Shown: piece by piece, positions 9,743 to 18,438 of the stretch
How positions within the stretch are numbered: position 1 is the first letter of the stretch
How the letters are laid out: each line of letters opens with the position of its first letter
Origin: Planctomycetota bacterium
GTDB lineage: Bacteria > Planctomycetota > UBA11346
Assembly: GCA_025055595.1 (NCBI GenBank)
Contig: JANWWU010000041.1
Span: 1 to 35,284 of the forward strand
DNA: 35,284 bases
Reading direction: 5' to 3'
The notes under the pieces: generated by a model
Databases searched by the model: none
Told to the model about the DNA's origin: nothing
Seen by the model: the letters and a program-made list of their open reading frames with translations, nothing else
Position numbers and translations under genes: made by a program

Positions 9743-10821
9743 GCTGGACCTTTTTCCCGGCGCAGGATGGCTGCTGCAGCGCCGTGCCCGCGGCGGGAGG
9801 AGCGAGGGTGCGCACTCCCGCCTGCGTCGGCGGCCGCTACCGCATCACCGGCATCCTCGGCGGCGGCGGCTGCGGCGTCGTGTGGACCGCCGCCGATCTG
9901 CGCCTCGACGGCCGCCCCGTCCTGGTCAAGGCGCGGCGCTACGACCGCGAGCCCGGCCTGTTCGCGCACCGCGCCGACCGCCATCGCGCATCGCAGATCG
10001 CCCTGCTGCGTGCGCAGATGCGTTTCGAAGCGATGACGATGAACTGGCTGCGCATGCGCGGGGAGGCGCGCACCCCGATCGTCCTCGATCTGGTCACCGA
10101 CGAAGCTCCCGATCTGCGCGGACCGCACGACGACGGGACCTCCGGACCCTGGACCTGGGACGATCCGCTGGTCGCCGCCGAGCCGTATCTGATCCTGCAG
10201 CCGATCATCGGCGAAGATCTCTTGACCTATGCCGCGCGTGTCCGCGGCGGCCCCTCCTGGCCGCGGGAAGCCCTGCGCCTGGGCAGGGAGCTCGCCGGCA
10301 TCCTGCAGCGCCTGCATCGGCCGCTCGATGCGCAGGGCCACTATCTGATCTATCAAGACCTCAAGCCCGGCAATGTCATCATCGGCGACGACCGCAAGCT
10401 GCATCTGATCGATTTCGGCGCGATCACCCTGGTCGCGCCGCAAGCGGGCGGCGGCACCTGCAGCTGCCTGACCGATGACGGCCTCGGCATCCTCGGCGTG
10501 CCCGGCGCGATCCTCGGCAACCCCGGCCTCGGCACTCCCGGCTACAAGCCGCCGGAGATGGCGACGCCGGAGGGGCGGCGCTCGCTCGATGCCAGGGTCG
10601 ATGTCTACGGCTGGGGCGCGACGATGTGGGCGCTGCTGACCGGTCGCGAGCCGCCGGCGGTGCCCGAGCACGGCCCGCTCGATCTGCAAGCTCTGAAGAG
10701 CTGCGCCTGCGCGCCGCGGCTGCTCCACGCCGTGCACCGCGCCTGCCAGCCCCAGCGCGACGAGCGTCCCGCCTCGATGACGGAGGTTCTCGCGATGCTC
10801 AAGGAGGGAACGGCGCCGTGA
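9739..10821 (+). CDS. Serine/threonine protein kinase (catalytic residues present)
   Basis: RYRITGILGGGGCGVVWTA (Gly loop), VLVKARR (Lys), YLIYQDLKPGNVIIGDDRKLHLIDFGA (HRD-like, DFG), GTPGYKPPEM, DVYGWGATMWALLTGREP; ATGA overlap. Confidence 0.92.
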   Translation: MSWTFFPAQDGCCSAVPAAGGARVRTPACVGGRYRITGILGGGGCGVVWTAADLRLDGRPVLVKARRYDREPGLFAHRADRHRASQIALLRAQMRFEAMTMNWLRMRGEARTPIVLDLVTDEAPDLRGPHDDGTSGPWTWDDPLVAAEPYLILQPIIGEDLLTYAARVRGGPSWPREALRLGRELAGILQRLHRPLDAQGHYLIYQDLKPGNVIIGDDRKLHLIDFGAITLVAPQAGGGTCSCLTDDGLGILGVPGAILGNPGLGTPGYKPPEMATPEGRRSLDARVDVYGWGATMWALLTGREPPAVPEHGPLDLQALKSCACAPRLLHAVHRACQPQRDERPASMTEVLAMLKEGTAP

Positions 10822-11771
10822 ACGAAGTCGCCAGCGTCCTGTGCGCGCACCGCCGGTCGCATCCGTCGTCGCTTGCGGCGCGCGGCGACGATGCGCGCTT
10901 CGTCACCTGCGCGCCCGAGGCATGGGACGGCGAGCCCCTCGTCCAAGACCCGACCTCGCGCTTCACGCTGCTGATGGCGCACGACCAGCGAGTCACCGGA
11001 CCGGGCGTGCCGCGACCGGTCGTGCTGAAGCTGGTGGCGCCGCCCTACGCTTCCCGTCAGCGAGAGCTGATCGCTGCCCAGGTGCAAGTGCTGCGCTGCG
11101 CGCGCACCAACCTCCTGCCCGCCGTCCTCGATCTCATCGAGCTCGACCGCGAAGGACGGGCGCATCCGGCAGAGGCGCACTGCGCCTCCGGCCTGGCGTT
11201 GGAAGCGATGCCCGGCAGGTCGCTGCGCAAGGTCATCGACGAAGAACGGCCCTGGTCGCTCCAGCGGCGTCTCGTCTTCGCCCGAGAGGTCGGATCCTGG
11301 CTGGCGCTGATGCTGCGGCGCGGGCTGTGCTCCTTCGATTGCTCGCCGTGGCACATTCGCGTACTCGATGACGGCTCGCCGGCCTTCGTCGGCATCGGCA
11401 GCCTCTGCCCAGTCGATGCCTACGGCCGGCCCGAACCGCGGCACGTGAACTTCCGTGCCACGCGCCGCGGCTCGGCCCCGCCGGAGGCCTACGGTCCGCA
11501 AGCGTGCCAGCTCAGCGCCGATCGCCTCGCGGTATGGTCGGTGCAGGCCCTGCTCATGCACTTGTTGCTGTGGAAGGCCGACCTGCCATCGGAGGTCTTC
11601 GCCGGCACCTCCACCATCGATCGCCACAGCGTCGGCGCCGTCCTCGTGCCGCGGGCGCGGCACATCTCCGAGCGCCGGCGGAAGCTGCAGCGCTGGCTGG
11701 TGCGCACCTGGGATGCGATCGATCTGCCGATGCTGCTGGCGCGACTCGACGAGCAGGGGGCTGCGAGATGA
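10818..11771 (+). CDS. Degenerate protein-kinase-like protein (probable pseudokinase)
   Basis: GTG start in a GTGA overlap; PVVLKLVAPPYASRQRELIAAQVQVLRCARTNLLPAVLDLIE...LALEAMPGRSLRKVI...LCSFDCSPWHIRVLDDGSPAFVGIGSL: kinase-like order but HRD and DFG are altered. Confidence 0.65.
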   Translation: MNEVASVLCAHRRSHPSSLAARGDDARFVTCAPEAWDGEPLVQDPTSRFTLLMAHDQRVTGPGVPRPVVLKLVAPPYASRQRELIAAQVQVLRCARTNLLPAVLDLIELDREGRAHPAEAHCASGLALEAMPGRSLRKVIDEERPWSLQRRLVFAREVGSWLALMLRRGLCSFDCSPWHIRVLDDGSPAFVGIGSLCPVDAYGRPEPRHVNFRATRRGSAPPEAYGPQACQLSADRLAVWSVQALLMHLLLWKADLPSEVFAGTSTIDRHSVGAVLVPRARHISERRRKLQRWLVRTWDAIDLPMLLARLDEQGAAR

Positions 11772-12397
11772 GCGAGCTGCGCATCGCCCGCCTGGCCGAG
11801 CGCTGCCGCACCCTCGGCCCAGGGGTGCGCGCCGTGATCTGGGTGCAGGGCTGCCTGCTGCGCTGCCCCGGCTGCGTCGCTCCCGAGACCCACGCGCTGG
11901 ACGGCGGCACGGCGGTCCCGGTCGCGACGCTGGTGCAGCGCCTGGCGGCGCTGCCGGACATCGACGGCCTGACGATCAGCGGCGGCGAGCCGCTGCTCCA
12001 GGCCGAGGCGCTCAACGAGCTGATCGACGGTCTCCGTCGGCACCGCGATCTCTCGGTGATGGTCTACACCGGCTACACCTTCGAGCATCTGCAGCAGCAC
12101 GGCACCGCCGCCCAGCGGGCGCTGCTCGCGCGCTGCGACATCCTGGTCGACGGTCCATTCCTGCGCAGCGCGCCGACGACGCGGCGCTGGCGCGGCTCGG
12201 AGAACCAGCGCGTCCTCCTGCTCAGCGAGCGGCATCGCGATCTCGCCGCCTCGCTGGACGAACCGCTGTGCGAGATCGATGTGCGGGTCGATGCCGACGG
12301 CACGCTGATGTGGATGGGCATCCCGACTCCGGAACTGCGGGAACGCGTCGAGGCGGGGTTGAGCAAGCGCGGCGTGCGCTGGAAGGTGACCGGCTAG
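11768..12397 (+). CDS. Radical SAM / 4Fe-4S single-cluster protein (activating-enzyme type)
   Basis: RAVIWVQGCLLRCPGCVAPET (Cx3Cx2C), DGLTISGGEPLLQAEAL (GGEP); ATGA overlap. Confidence 0.85.
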   Translation: MSELRIARLAERCRTLGPGVRAVIWVQGCLLRCPGCVAPETHALDGGTAVPVATLVQRLAALPDIDGLTISGGEPLLQAEALNELIDGLRRHRDLSVMVYTGYTFEHLQQHGTAAQRALLARCDILVDGPFLRSAPTTRRWRGSENQRVLLLSERHRDLAASLDEPLCEIDVRVDADGTLMWMGIPTPELRERVEAGLSKRGVRWKVTG

Positions 12398-12447
12398 CGC
12401 TACCAGAAAGTCGCCATCTGCCGCCTCGATCTCGGGGGAGGACAGCG

Positions 12448-12648
12448 ATGGACAGCGCCCCGACGCCTGCCTCGCCCGATCCGCGCGCCACGCCCGAGGC
12501 CGCGGCGCGAGGCCTGCGGCGCGCCTTGCCGAAGACGCCGTCGCGCACGGTGCGCAGGCGGACGAGTTCGACGGCTCGCCCGGCCGCGCCGCCGATCCCC
12601 TCGCCTGCGGAACGCCGCACCGCGTTGGCACAGCGCGGCACCGCGTGA
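12448..12648 (+). CDS. Small Pro/Ala/Arg-rich, probably disordered protein (66 aa)
   Basis: ATG at 12448 preceded by gggggagga; MDSAPTPASPDPRATPEAAARGLRRALPKTPSRTVRRRTSSTARPAAPPIPSPAERRTALAQRGTA. Confidence 0.45.
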   Translation: MDSAPTPASPDPRATPEAAARGLRRALPKTPSRTVRRRTSSTARPAAPPIPSPAERRTALAQRGTA

Positions 12649-12665
12649 CCGATGGCGGCGAGCGC

Positions 12666-12696
12666 TGTCAGAAAGCTGCTGCTGATCCGCTATCTT
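12666..12696 (+). promoter_or_regulatory. Promoter-like element, copy c: TGTCAG-N19-TATCTT
   Basis: TGTCAGaaagctgctgctgatccgcTATCTT, 18 nt before ATG 12715, with a ggaga ribosome-binding-like sequence between. Confidence 0.68.
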
Positions 12697-12714
12697 CGAT
12701 GAACGGAGAAACCG

Positions 12715-13557
12715 ATGAGCGGTTCGCCCAAATACCAGTGGTTCAGCCTGTCCCAGCAGACCGAGCGTCGACTGCGACATCGGCGGCGCCAGCTGATGGA
12801 GGATGCGCGACGCCGCGCAGCCGAGCGCGCGCGGCGCGCAGCCGAGCGCGCGCGACGCGAGGCCGAAGAGCGCGCGCGGCGCAAGGCCGAAGAGCGCGAG
12901 CGGCGCAAGGCCGAAGTGTTGGCCGCGATCGCGGCGCAGCGGGAGCGCTGCAGCGCGATGACCGAGGACCCCAGCATCGGTCGCTGGGTCTCGGCGCAGC
13001 TCGCAGCCCAGCGCACGGAACTCGACAACGCCGAGCGCGAGCTCGCGCAGGGCCAGGTGGCGGCGGCGCAGGCGCGCGTGGAGCGCATCAAGGCCGAGCT
13101 CGATGCGGCCTACGCCGCGGCAGGCGAGGCGCAGCTGCAAGAGGATCGCCGGCAGTATGTCGTCAACAGCCTGCTCGACGTCTTCGCGGAACTCGGCTTC
13201 ACGCTCGATGGCGGCATCCGGCTCGAGCGCGCCGACGACCCGCGCTCGGCGCTGATGTTCCAGGTCCGCCGCCTTTCCGGCGAGGCGATCGCCGTCTCGG
13301 TCCCGCAGGACCTGCGCGACCGGGTCTGGTACGACATCGCCGGGCTGCCGCGCCGGGAGCACATCGCGGCCGATGGCACGCTCGCCACCTCCTGCGATGA
13401 AGCCGAGGCCGAAATCTCGCGGATGCGCGCCCTGCTGGCCCAGCAGGGCGTGCTCGCCGGCGAGCTGCTGTGGGAAGGCCGCGATCCCGATCGCCCCGCG
13501 CCCACCGCCCTGACCCTGCCGACCAGCGCTCAAGCCACCCAAGAGGCCCAGTCATGA
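12715..13557 (+). CDS. Coiled-coil protein with Arg/Glu/Ala-rich repeats and a C-terminal globular part
   Basis: RRRAAERARRAAERARREAEERARRKAEERERRKAEVLAAI; then YVVNSLLDVFAELGFTLDGGIRLERADDPRSALMFQVRRLSGEAIAVSV. Confidence 0.8.
   Translation: MSGSPKYQWFSLSQQTERRLRHRRRQLMEDARRRAAERARRAAERARREAEERARRKAEERERRKAEVLAAIAAQRERCSAMTEDPSIGRWVSAQLAAQRTELDNAERELAQGQVAAAQARVERIKAELDAAYAAAGEAQLQEDRRQYVVNSLLDVFAELGFTLDGGIRLERADDPRSALMFQVRRLSGEAIAVSVPQDLRDRVWYDIAGLPRREHIAADGTLATSCDEAEAEISRMRALLAQQGVLAGELLWEGRDPDRPAPTALTLPTSAQATQEAQS
12817..12917 (+). repeat. Imperfect tandem repeat encoding ~8-residue AERARR(K/E/A)-type units
   Basis: Repeated gccga(a)gagcgcgcgcggcgcaag-like units read directly; approximate bounds. 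Confidence 0.6.
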
Positions 13558-15455
13558 GCGTCGTACCCGCCGCTTCGTCGCCCTGGCTCGCCGAGGTCGA
13601 TCGCGAACTGCTGCGCGGTCGCTCGGCGCTGCTCCTCACCGGCAACGTCCACGACGCCTACCGCTGGGGCGGAACCTTCCAGAATGAGCACGGCGCCCTC
13701 GACATCGAAGCCGCCCTCGGTCGCCTGCTCGCCGCCGCCGGCTACGCCGTCGTCGCGTACTGGGACGCCGCCGACGGCCTGCGCTTCCAGGACCCGGCGA
13801 TGGAGGAGCGGTGGGCGGCGTTGGGCGCCGCGCCAGCCGCGCCGCCGCCGGTGGCCGCTGTTCCGGCCGCCGCAGCGCCCCCCGGCCGTCAACCGCCGCG
13901 CGCCGTCGCCGGCAGCCAGCGCTTGCTCGAGATCAGCAACGGCATCCGCCGCGCCCTGGCCCAGGGCGAGGTGCCGGTCGCCGTCGTCCTCCACGCCTCC
14001 GTCCCCTTCGTCGCCGACCGCGAACGGCATCCCGAACCCCAGGACCGCTGCCTGCTGACGCATCTGCTGCGCGCGATGGCCGAGGCCGCGCATCATGCCG
14101 AGGGGCCGGCGGCGGGACGGCGCAATGCGCTGATCCTGATCGGCAGCCGCGCCGAGCGCATTCCCGAGGTGCTGATCCACAACAACCCCCACCTCGCGCT
14201 GGTCAGCATCCCGCTGCCCGGACCCGAGGAGCGCCTCGCTTATCTGACCGCTTATTACGGCAACTTCCATCGCAGTGCGCCGCAGGAGTCGACGCCCGCG
14301 CCCGCCGTCGCCGAGGCCTTCGTCCTCGCCACCGACGGCATGCGCATCTGGGACCTGGAAGCGATCCGCCGCGCCTCGCTCGCCGAGCGCCTGCCCATCG
14401 AGCGCCCGCGCGATCTGATCGCCTTCTTCCGCTGCGGACAGCGCGACGATCCCTGGGAGCGCCTCGATCCGGCCAAGCTGCGCAGCGTCCGCGCCCACCT
14501 GTCGGCGCGCGTCAAGGGGCAGGACCACGCGATCAGCGCCATCGAAGACATGCTGATCGACGCGCGCATCGGCCTGCGCTTGGAGGACGCCGGAATGAGC
14601 GGCAGCGGGCGGCCCAAGGGCGTGTTCTTCTTCGTCGGCCCCACCGGCGTCGGCAAGACCGACCTCGCCAAGGCGCTCGCCGAGTTCATTTTCGGCGACG
14701 AAGGCGCCCTGCGCCGCTGGGACATGAGCGAGTTCCAGCAGGAGCACGCCGCCGAGCGCCTCACCGGCTCGCCACCGGGTTACGTCGGCCACGACAGCGG
14801 CGGCGAGCTGACCAACTGGGTGCGCGCGCATCCCTTCAGCATCCTGCTCTTCGACGAGATCGAGAAGGCGCACCCGCGCGTCCTCGACCGCTTCCTGCAG
14901 ATCCTCGAGGACGGCCGGCTCACCGACGGCCTGGGGCGGACGGTGTCGTTCAACCGCTCGGTGATCATCTTCACCTCGAACATCGGGGCGGCGACCCTCG
15001 ACCTCGCCGCGGTCGCCGCCGGCGCGCTGTCGGCAGAGCAGGTGCAGCAGCATTTCCGCACCGCGGTGCGCCAGCACTTCGTCGAACGCCTCGGGCGCCC
15101 CGAGCTGCTCAACCGCATCGGTTCGGGGATCATCGCCTTCGACTGCCTGCGCCCGCAGCACATCGACGCGATCTGCGAGAAGTTCCTCGCCCGCCTCGCC
15201 GCCGAAGCGCTGCGCCTGCACGGCGTCCGCCTCAGCTTCCCCAACGGCTCGGTCGTCGCCGCCATCCACGAGCGGATGCTGCAGGGCGACCACCTCGCCA
15301 ACGGCGGCCGGCGGGTACGGATGCTGGTCGAGGACCTCGTCAAGCGCCCGTTGACGCGCTGGCTGTTCGAGAACGGCGGCAACTGCGAGCTGGCGATCGT
15401 CATGGATGCCGAGGGCCGAGCGCACATCCACCGCCTCGACGCTGCGCCTCAGTAA
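13554..15455 (+). CDS. AAA+ ATPase, ClpA/B (AAA_2)-type C-terminal module
   Basis: RVKGQDHAISAIEDML...GVFFFVGPTGVGKTDLAKALAEFIFG (Walker A), DMSEFQQEHAAERLTGSPPGYVGHDSGGELTNWVRAHPFSILLFDEIEKAHPRVLDRFLQILEDGRLTDG (pore loop, Walker B), IIFTSNIG, PELLNRIG; N-terminal RSALLLTGNVHDAYRW. ATGA overlap. Confidence 0.92.
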   Translation: MSVVPAASSPWLAEVDRELLRGRSALLLTGNVHDAYRWGGTFQNEHGALDIEAALGRLLAAAGYAVVAYWDAADGLRFQDPAMEERWAALGAAPAAPPPVAAVPAAAAPPGRQPPRAVAGSQRLLEISNGIRRALAQGEVPVAVVLHASVPFVADRERHPEPQDRCLLTHLLRAMAEAAHHAEGPAAGRRNALILIGSRAERIPEVLIHNNPHLALVSIPLPGPEERLAYLTAYYGNFHRSAPQESTPAPAVAEAFVLATDGMRIWDLEAIRRASLAERLPIERPRDLIAFFRCGQRDDPWERLDPAKLRSVRAHLSARVKGQDHAISAIEDMLIDARIGLRLEDAGMSGSGRPKGVFFFVGPTGVGKTDLAKALAEFIFGDEGALRRWDMSEFQQEHAAERLTGSPPGYVGHDSGGELTNWVRAHPFSILLFDEIEKAHPRVLDRFLQILEDGRLTDGLGRTVSFNRSVIIFTSNIGAATLDLAAVAAGALSAEQVQQHFRTAVRQHFVERLGRPELLNRIGSGIIAFDCLRPQHIDAICEKFLARLAAEALRLHGVRLSFPNGSVVAAIHERMLQGDHLANGGRRVRMLVEDLVKRPLTRWLFENGGNCELAIVMDAEGRAHIHRLDAAPQ

Positions 15456-17323
15456 GGGCAGCGGCGGATGCAGTGCGCACGATCGCGGTCCAGCTCGTCC
15501 TGCAGCACGGCCAGCGGGGTGCCGGCGGGCGCCGACAGCGGCGCGCGGTGCGGCTCGCCCCAGGCATCGAGGATCGCCGCGGCGCGGCGCGCGAGCAGGC
15601 ACAGGATGCTGTGGCGCGGCGTCGGCTCGGCGGGGAACAGCTCGCTGCGCGCGAGGATGGCGGCAGCGCGCCGCGCCGTCCGGCCCTCGACCAGCCGCCA
15701 GCGCAGCAGCGTCTCCGGCACCAGGAAGCTCGGATACCGCGGTTCGTCCTCCACGGCATCGAGGATGCGGTCCGCCGCCTGTTCCAAGCCGCGCCACCGT
15801 CCGCGGTCCGCGGGATGGCGGATGGCGATCCAGCGCAGGGCGTAGATCAGGTCATAGCGGCGGCGCTCGCGCAGGAACCCGTCCCACTGCCAGCCGTCCT
15901 CCTCCACCCAGAGCGCCAGCTCCGTCCAATCCGGCGCGCCGAGCTCGCCGGGAGCGGGCAGACGGCCATGCAGATCGTGCCAGCTGACCAGGACATCGAT
16001 GCAGGCGTTCTGCCAGCGTTCGCGCGTCGCCGTCGCATCGTTGACCGCGCGGGCGTAGTCGAGGCACGCCGCCCAGTAGCGGCGCTCGCGCGTCCGCAGC
16101 TCCCAGCTCTCTCGCAAGGCCGCGGCGCGGCCATGCCAGCGCCCCTCGTACTCGATCCAGCGCGCCGCGGCATCGAGCAGGCAGAGGCGCCCGAAGATCG
16201 CTTGCACCGGACGCGGCGCCGGAGCTTCGGCCACGGCGATGCGCCGCTGCAGCTGCTCCCACACCGCTCCCTGCCGCTGCCAGCGGCCATTGTCGATGGC
16301 GACGATCGCCGTATGCGCATGCCAGCGCGCATCGAGGTAGTCGCCGAGCGGTCCCCACGGCAGGACCTCGACCTCCTGCAGAGCGCGCGCCGCCGTCACG
16401 CTCAGCGCCTCGGCCCGATCGCTGTCGCCGGCATGCAGCGCCGCGCGCGCCGCCAGGTTGCAGGCGACGGCGCGCACCAGCGGCCGCCGATCCCGCAGCA
16501 GCCGGTCGAGCAGGCGCCCCAGCGCCGCGAGATCGAGCCACGGGAGGGCGGACATCGTCGCCCGATCCAGCAGCAGCAGCAGGCGCAGCGTTGCAGGCTC
16601 GTCGAGCGCCAGCCCCAGGGCCTCGATCAGCTGCGGCAGCGCCAGCCGCGGCTCGCGGTCGACCTCCAGCACCTCGATGCCGAGCGCGCGCACTGCCGCC
16701 AGCCCCTTCTGCCCGCGGACGACCGCCAGCGTGCGATAGCCCCACAGCCGCGCCACCCGCGCCTTGGCCGGCAGCGTCTCGGAAGCGACCGGCGTCAGGC
16801 GCGGATGGCCGCCGTCGTCGCGCAGCTCCCCCGTGCATGCCAGCGTCGCCTGCGTCGGGTATTCGGCGCCGAGGAAATGGAGACCGGCGGCGAGCAGCGC
16901 CGACAGGCCGCTGCTCTTGCCCCAGATCTCCTGCGCAAGGTGCCGCCGATCGAAGCCGAGGCCGCGCGGCTCCGCGCCGAGCTCGCACGCCCAGCGCCGC
17001 GCGCAGGCCGCCGCCGTCGCCCACGGCTCATCGTCGCCGACATCGTCGGCCGCTGTCGCCCGGACCCAGCCGATCCAGCCGATCCCCTGCTCGCTCTCGC
17101 CGCGGGCCAGGACCGGCACGCCGGGCGGTCCCTCGCCGACGCCGGAACCGCCGGCAGCGCGGGCGCGCCACCATGCGATGGCAGCTGCGGCAGCCGCGGC
17201 CGCGGGGAGGGTCAGCGCCGTCCCGCACTCCCGCGCGATCGTCTCCGGATCCCTGCCGCAGCGTCCCAGCAGGGACCACGGCGGCGTCACACTGGCCAGT
17301 ATCTCAGCGATGCCGACCGGCAA
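15449..17323 (-). CDS. Large protein with Lon (peptidase S16)-like domain and a long helical C-terminal region
   Basis: WGKSSGLSALLAAGLHFLGAEYPTQATLACTGELRDDGGHPRLTPVASETLPAKARVARLWGYRTLAVV aligns by eye with Lon DGPSAG...AMTGE...GxVLPIGGLKEKLLAAHRxGIKTV, including Ser and Lys. Start codon appears to be TTG. Confidence 0.6.
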   Translation of the reverse strand: MPVGIAEILASVTPPWSLLGRCGRDPETIARECGTALTLPAAAAAAAAIAWWRARAAGGSGVGEGPPGVPVLARGESEQGIGWIGWVRATAADDVGDDEPWATAAACARRWACELGAEPRGLGFDRRHLAQEIWGKSSGLSALLAAGLHFLGAEYPTQATLACTGELRDDGGHPRLTPVASETLPAKARVARLWGYRTLAVVRGQKGLAAVRALGIEVLEVDREPRLALPQLIEALGLALDEPATLRLLLLLDRATMSALPWLDLAALGRLLDRLLRDRRPLVRAVACNLAARAALHAGDSDRAEALSVTAARALQEVEVLPWGPLGDYLDARWHAHTAIVAIDNGRWQRQGAVWEQLQRRIAVAEAPAPRPVQAIFGRLCLLDAAARWIEYEGRWHGRAAALRESWELRTRERRYWAACLDYARAVNDATATRERWQNACIDVLVSWHDLHGRLPAPGELGAPDWTELALWVEEDGWQWDGFLRERRRYDLIYALRWIAIRHPADRGRWRGLEQAADRILDAVEDEPRYPSFLVPETLLRWRLVEGRTARRAAAILARSELFPAEPTPRHSILCLLARRAAAILDAWGEPHRAPLSAPAGTPLAVLQDELDRDRAHCIRRCPY

Positions 17324-17350
17324 GATCTATTCCACGCTTCGTCGCCGTCT

Positions 17351-18217
17351 TCAACGCAGGATCAGCCGCGTGCCGTCGAGCAGCTCGACCGTGATCGGCG
17401 CCACGGTGCAGATCAGCTGGCGGTGCGCCCGGGTCAGCGCGGTCGCCGCCCACAGCTGCGGTCCCTGCCGGACGAACGGCAGCACCTGCAGGCGCGCGGC
17501 GACGACCGGCTGCGGCGCCTCGACCTCGAGCAGCGCCGTCCAATCCTCCATCAGCTGGCGCTGCACGATCACCCGCCCGTGCAACGCGCCCGGCAGCTCC
17601 AGCTGCATCCTCACCGTATCGAACAGCTGCTTGAGGCGCGGCGGCACGGTCGCGGCGTATGCCGCTCCCTGCAGCAGCTCGTCCAGACTGTACGGCGCGA
17701 GCCGAGCCTCGCTGCGCCGTGTCAGCCGGCACTCGAAGCGCGGCGGCGCCGGCGCCCACGGCGCGGCGAGCGCCGCCAACGGATACGCCACCACCGCCCA
17801 GGTGTCGGGATCGGCGGGATCCTGCGGGCACTCCGCGCGCCAGGCCGCGAGCCACTCCCTCGCCTCGAGATCGAAGGGGAGCGACGCCGCGCGCGTCTCC
17901 ACCCAGGCCGCGGCATCGACCGCCAGCCCCCAATGCTGCGCCAGCCGGTACAGCCCTTGCGCCTGCGCGATGCGCAGCCCGCGTTCCGCGCCCGTCGTCC
18001 GCGCCAGGTCGGCCATCGTCTCCGTCAGTCGCCGCTGCAGCAAGCCCTCCAGGTCGATTCCGCGCGCCGCCGCCTGCTCGCGCAGGGCAGCCGCCGCGGC
18101 GCGACGACCGGCGCCGAGCAGCCAGCCGGCCGTCACCAGGGCCGCGGCGAAATCCTCGGCATCGCCCTGCAGCTGCTGAGCGAAACGCTGTTCCAAAGCA
18201 GCGAGATCGTAGCTCAT
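17351..18217 (-). CDS. Uncharacterised protein (gene Y) upstream of the Lon-like gene
   Basis: 288 aa ORF MSYDLAALEQRFAQQLQGDAEDFAAALVTAGWLLG...; promoter-like copy d lies 18 nt before its ATG. Confidence 0.75.
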   Translation of the reverse strand: MSYDLAALEQRFAQQLQGDAEDFAAALVTAGWLLGAGRRAAAAALREQAAARGIDLEGLLQRRLTETMADLARTTGAERGLRIAQAQGLYRLAQHWGLAVDAAAWVETRAASLPFDLEAREWLAAWRAECPQDPADPDTWAVVAYPLAALAAPWAPAPPRFECRLTRRSEARLAPYSLDELLQGAAYAATVPPRLKQLFDTVRMQLELPGALHGRVIVQRQLMEDWTALLEVEAPQPVVAARLQVLPFVRQGPQLWAATALTRAHRQLICTVAPITVELLDGTRLILR

Positions 18218-18438
18218 GACAGCATCTCCCTGCCGAGAATAGTTTCTCTAGCGGCGCTTTCTGACAGGGAATCTCCCAGCGGCGGCGACGGCGGCGCAGC
18301 GCCAAAGCGGCGACCGCGAATGCCTGCGCCCGCCCGCGATGCCCGAGCAAGCGCCCGCAGAGCGGGCGTTCCCAGGCCGTGCCTGCCGTCGCTCGCCCCG
18401 CCGGGGTCCGCGACCGTCAGTCTCGCCGGCCCGCTCAC
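18214..18438 (-). CDS. Possible small basic, low-complexity protein (74 aa)
   Basis: GTG start in a GTGA overlap with the upstream stop (18435) and stop in an ATGA overlap with gene Y; MSGPARLTVADPGGASDGRHG...GREMLS. Promoter-like copy d lies inside it, so it may be spurious. Confidence 0.3.
   Translation of the reverse strand: MSGPARLTVADPGGASDGRHGLGTPALRALARASRAGAGIRGRRFGAAPPSPPLGDSLSESAARETILGREMLS
18236..18266 (-). promoter_or_regulatory. Promoter-like element, copy d: TGTCAG-N19-TATTCT
   Basis: Minus strand TGTCAGaaagcgccgctagagaaacTATTCT, 18 nt before the ATG of gene Y (18217). Confidence 0.65.

Noticed and set aside
12401-12431. TACCAGAAAG...TCGATC before the 66-aa ORF, resembling the motif
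   Set aside because: Two mismatches in the first box and no TAT; similarity probably accidental.
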